Shown here piece by piece: positions 62,875-64,000 of a stretch of 64,000 bases of DNA (the first letter of the stretch is position 1; the number at the start of each line of letters is the position of its first letter). A program made the translations under genes and the position numbers. Source of the stretch: Norana najaformis (lineage: Eukaryota > Annelida > Clitellata > Crassiclitellata > Hormogastridae); NCBI GenBank assembly GCA_964023275.1, contig OZ029916.1:15058607-15122606 (forward strand), in the 5' to 3' direction. Under the pieces are notes generated by a model that worked only from the letters and a program-made list of their open reading frames with translations, was not told the origin of the DNA and ran no database searches.

Positions 62875-64000
62875 GCCCTTGACTCGTGACGTGATATTTA
62901 CGACTGTCTGCTAACCTGTGATGTACAGATAACGCAAACAGACATGTTAGACGAATTTTTAGTGGCGCTATATAATCACTTGAAGACTGATTTTGTGGTT
63001 TTTAATGAACACCAGATAAAAATTAATATTACAATCTTTCAGAGCAACATATTAATAGGCATTAAAGTTAGACCAGTTTACAGGGTCATTTAATTTCTTT
63101 TAACAGATTTCGAGTCGGGATTTTAAACAATTGCATAATTAAACAGTCTTCAGTAACTGTGCAAGACAATGTTCGGTGAAATATAGTTTTCACAAAAACC
63201 CATTAGCTAAACATGGCCAAGAGATAGCGCTTTACATGTCCATTCAACTGGTGGATGGTGGATTAGTTAGTAGAGTCATCAGGTTGTATTACACATTCAA
63301 TGATATAATAACACAACAACGCATTTATACTGCGCCACTAACACCTACACTGACCAACAGCCATTACATAATCAGTCAATAAGAACAAATGCATCTGACA
63401 TTAAATGGGGTGGCGCCCTTTTAAACGGGCAAAGGTGGTGAAGGACCTCACCCAATAAATCAATGAGCAGGGTCCAGACTACATGGTCGCTATAAGAATT
63501 CTACATTTACTGTTACATTTAACGTCCGCTTGAACACTCCAGCGTCAGTCTTTTTTCTGGAGAGCTACATAGGGGGAGTTCCAGGCAGCGGGCCCCCTCC
63601 CACAGGAGAAGCTGCAGAGGCTCAAATCGTTACAACATCGCGCATTAATTATACGCTACGTTGTGCAACAAAAGATTTATTTTCTAGCATTATAAAAACC
63701 TAGAAAAGTTAATTTAGGTAGAGCCACATATTATCATGATAGATTCGTATCTTAGGCCTGAGCATCCGCCTGCCATTGCTTCGAGTGAGTTACCGAAGTA
63801 TTTTTTGAAACGGCTAACGCGGCGTAGGTATGACTATGCTTACAGCTGACATTACAAGGCTTGCGGTTGCCATGGAATATTTTTCAGATCAAGTTTTCTG
63901 TTTTAATTCCTGGATAATACAAATTTCAAGCCTTTTACTTTTCAATCCATCTGTCTTTTCTTCTTAAGACTTCTTTCAGATACTAAAGTCCAAGTGCAAA
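62875..64000. other. Right-hand flank, no gene seen
   Basis: AT-rich sequence without a convincing exon. It contains the third copy of the interspersed repeat (63403-63490). Confidence 0.4.
63403..63490 (+). repeat. Interspersed repeat family, copy 3 of 3
   Basis: Same orientation as 45009-45100. Its minus strand reads VRSFTTFARLKGRHPI, close to VRPFTTAARLNGRHGI in copy 1. Confidence 0.7.

Overview
This is animal nuclear DNA. The window is AT-rich, with spliced genes (GT-AG introns up to 14 kb), many microsatellites and minisatellites, tRNA-headed SINEs, LINE fragments and a mariner remnant. No bacterial, organellar or viral gene block was seen. The LINE types and a secreted protein with the cysteine layout of the 27 kDa haemolymph glycoprotein family (DUF1397) suggest an invertebrate bilaterian, perhaps a lophotrochozoan. 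That placement is inference; no species is recognised.

Layout. (1) 1-26 kb is repeat-rich. It carries one spliced plus-strand gene (coding exons between 3635 and 21078) for a secreted 286-residue Cys-patterned protein, with a first intron of about 13.8 kb full of simple repeats. From 21.1 to 26.3 kb lie LINE pieces of at least three kinds. (2) 26.8-44.3 kb on the minus strand holds two head-to-tail copies of the mitochondrial phosphate carrier gene SLC25A3. The upstream copy is complete (six coding exons, 358 aa). The downstream copy has intact exons 2 to 6 of matching lengths and phases, but its first exon is uncertain: either a tiny exon near 34.61 kb or exon 1 of the upstream gene. (3) 44.3-51.6 kb is intergenic: a 420-bp duplicate of the start of SLC25A3 intron 1, a SINE, a hAT-like remnant, and an RTE-type LINE insertion whose 5' part is inverted between 11-bp target-site duplications. 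(4) 51.6-62.9 kb holds three short uninterrupted genes for related two-transmembrane proteins of unknown function (one plus, two minus), around a two-exon plus-strand gene for a low-complexity protein of about 671 aa.

The phosphate carriers import phosphate into mitochondria for ATP synthesis, and the duplication gives the animal two versions of the carrier core. The two-transmembrane cluster is the best candidate here for something undescribed: three paralogues with a shared fold pattern, no family I recognise, and a local arrangement that suggests recent expansion. All gene models were read by eye from open frames, splice signals and phase matching. No database search or transcript evidence was available.
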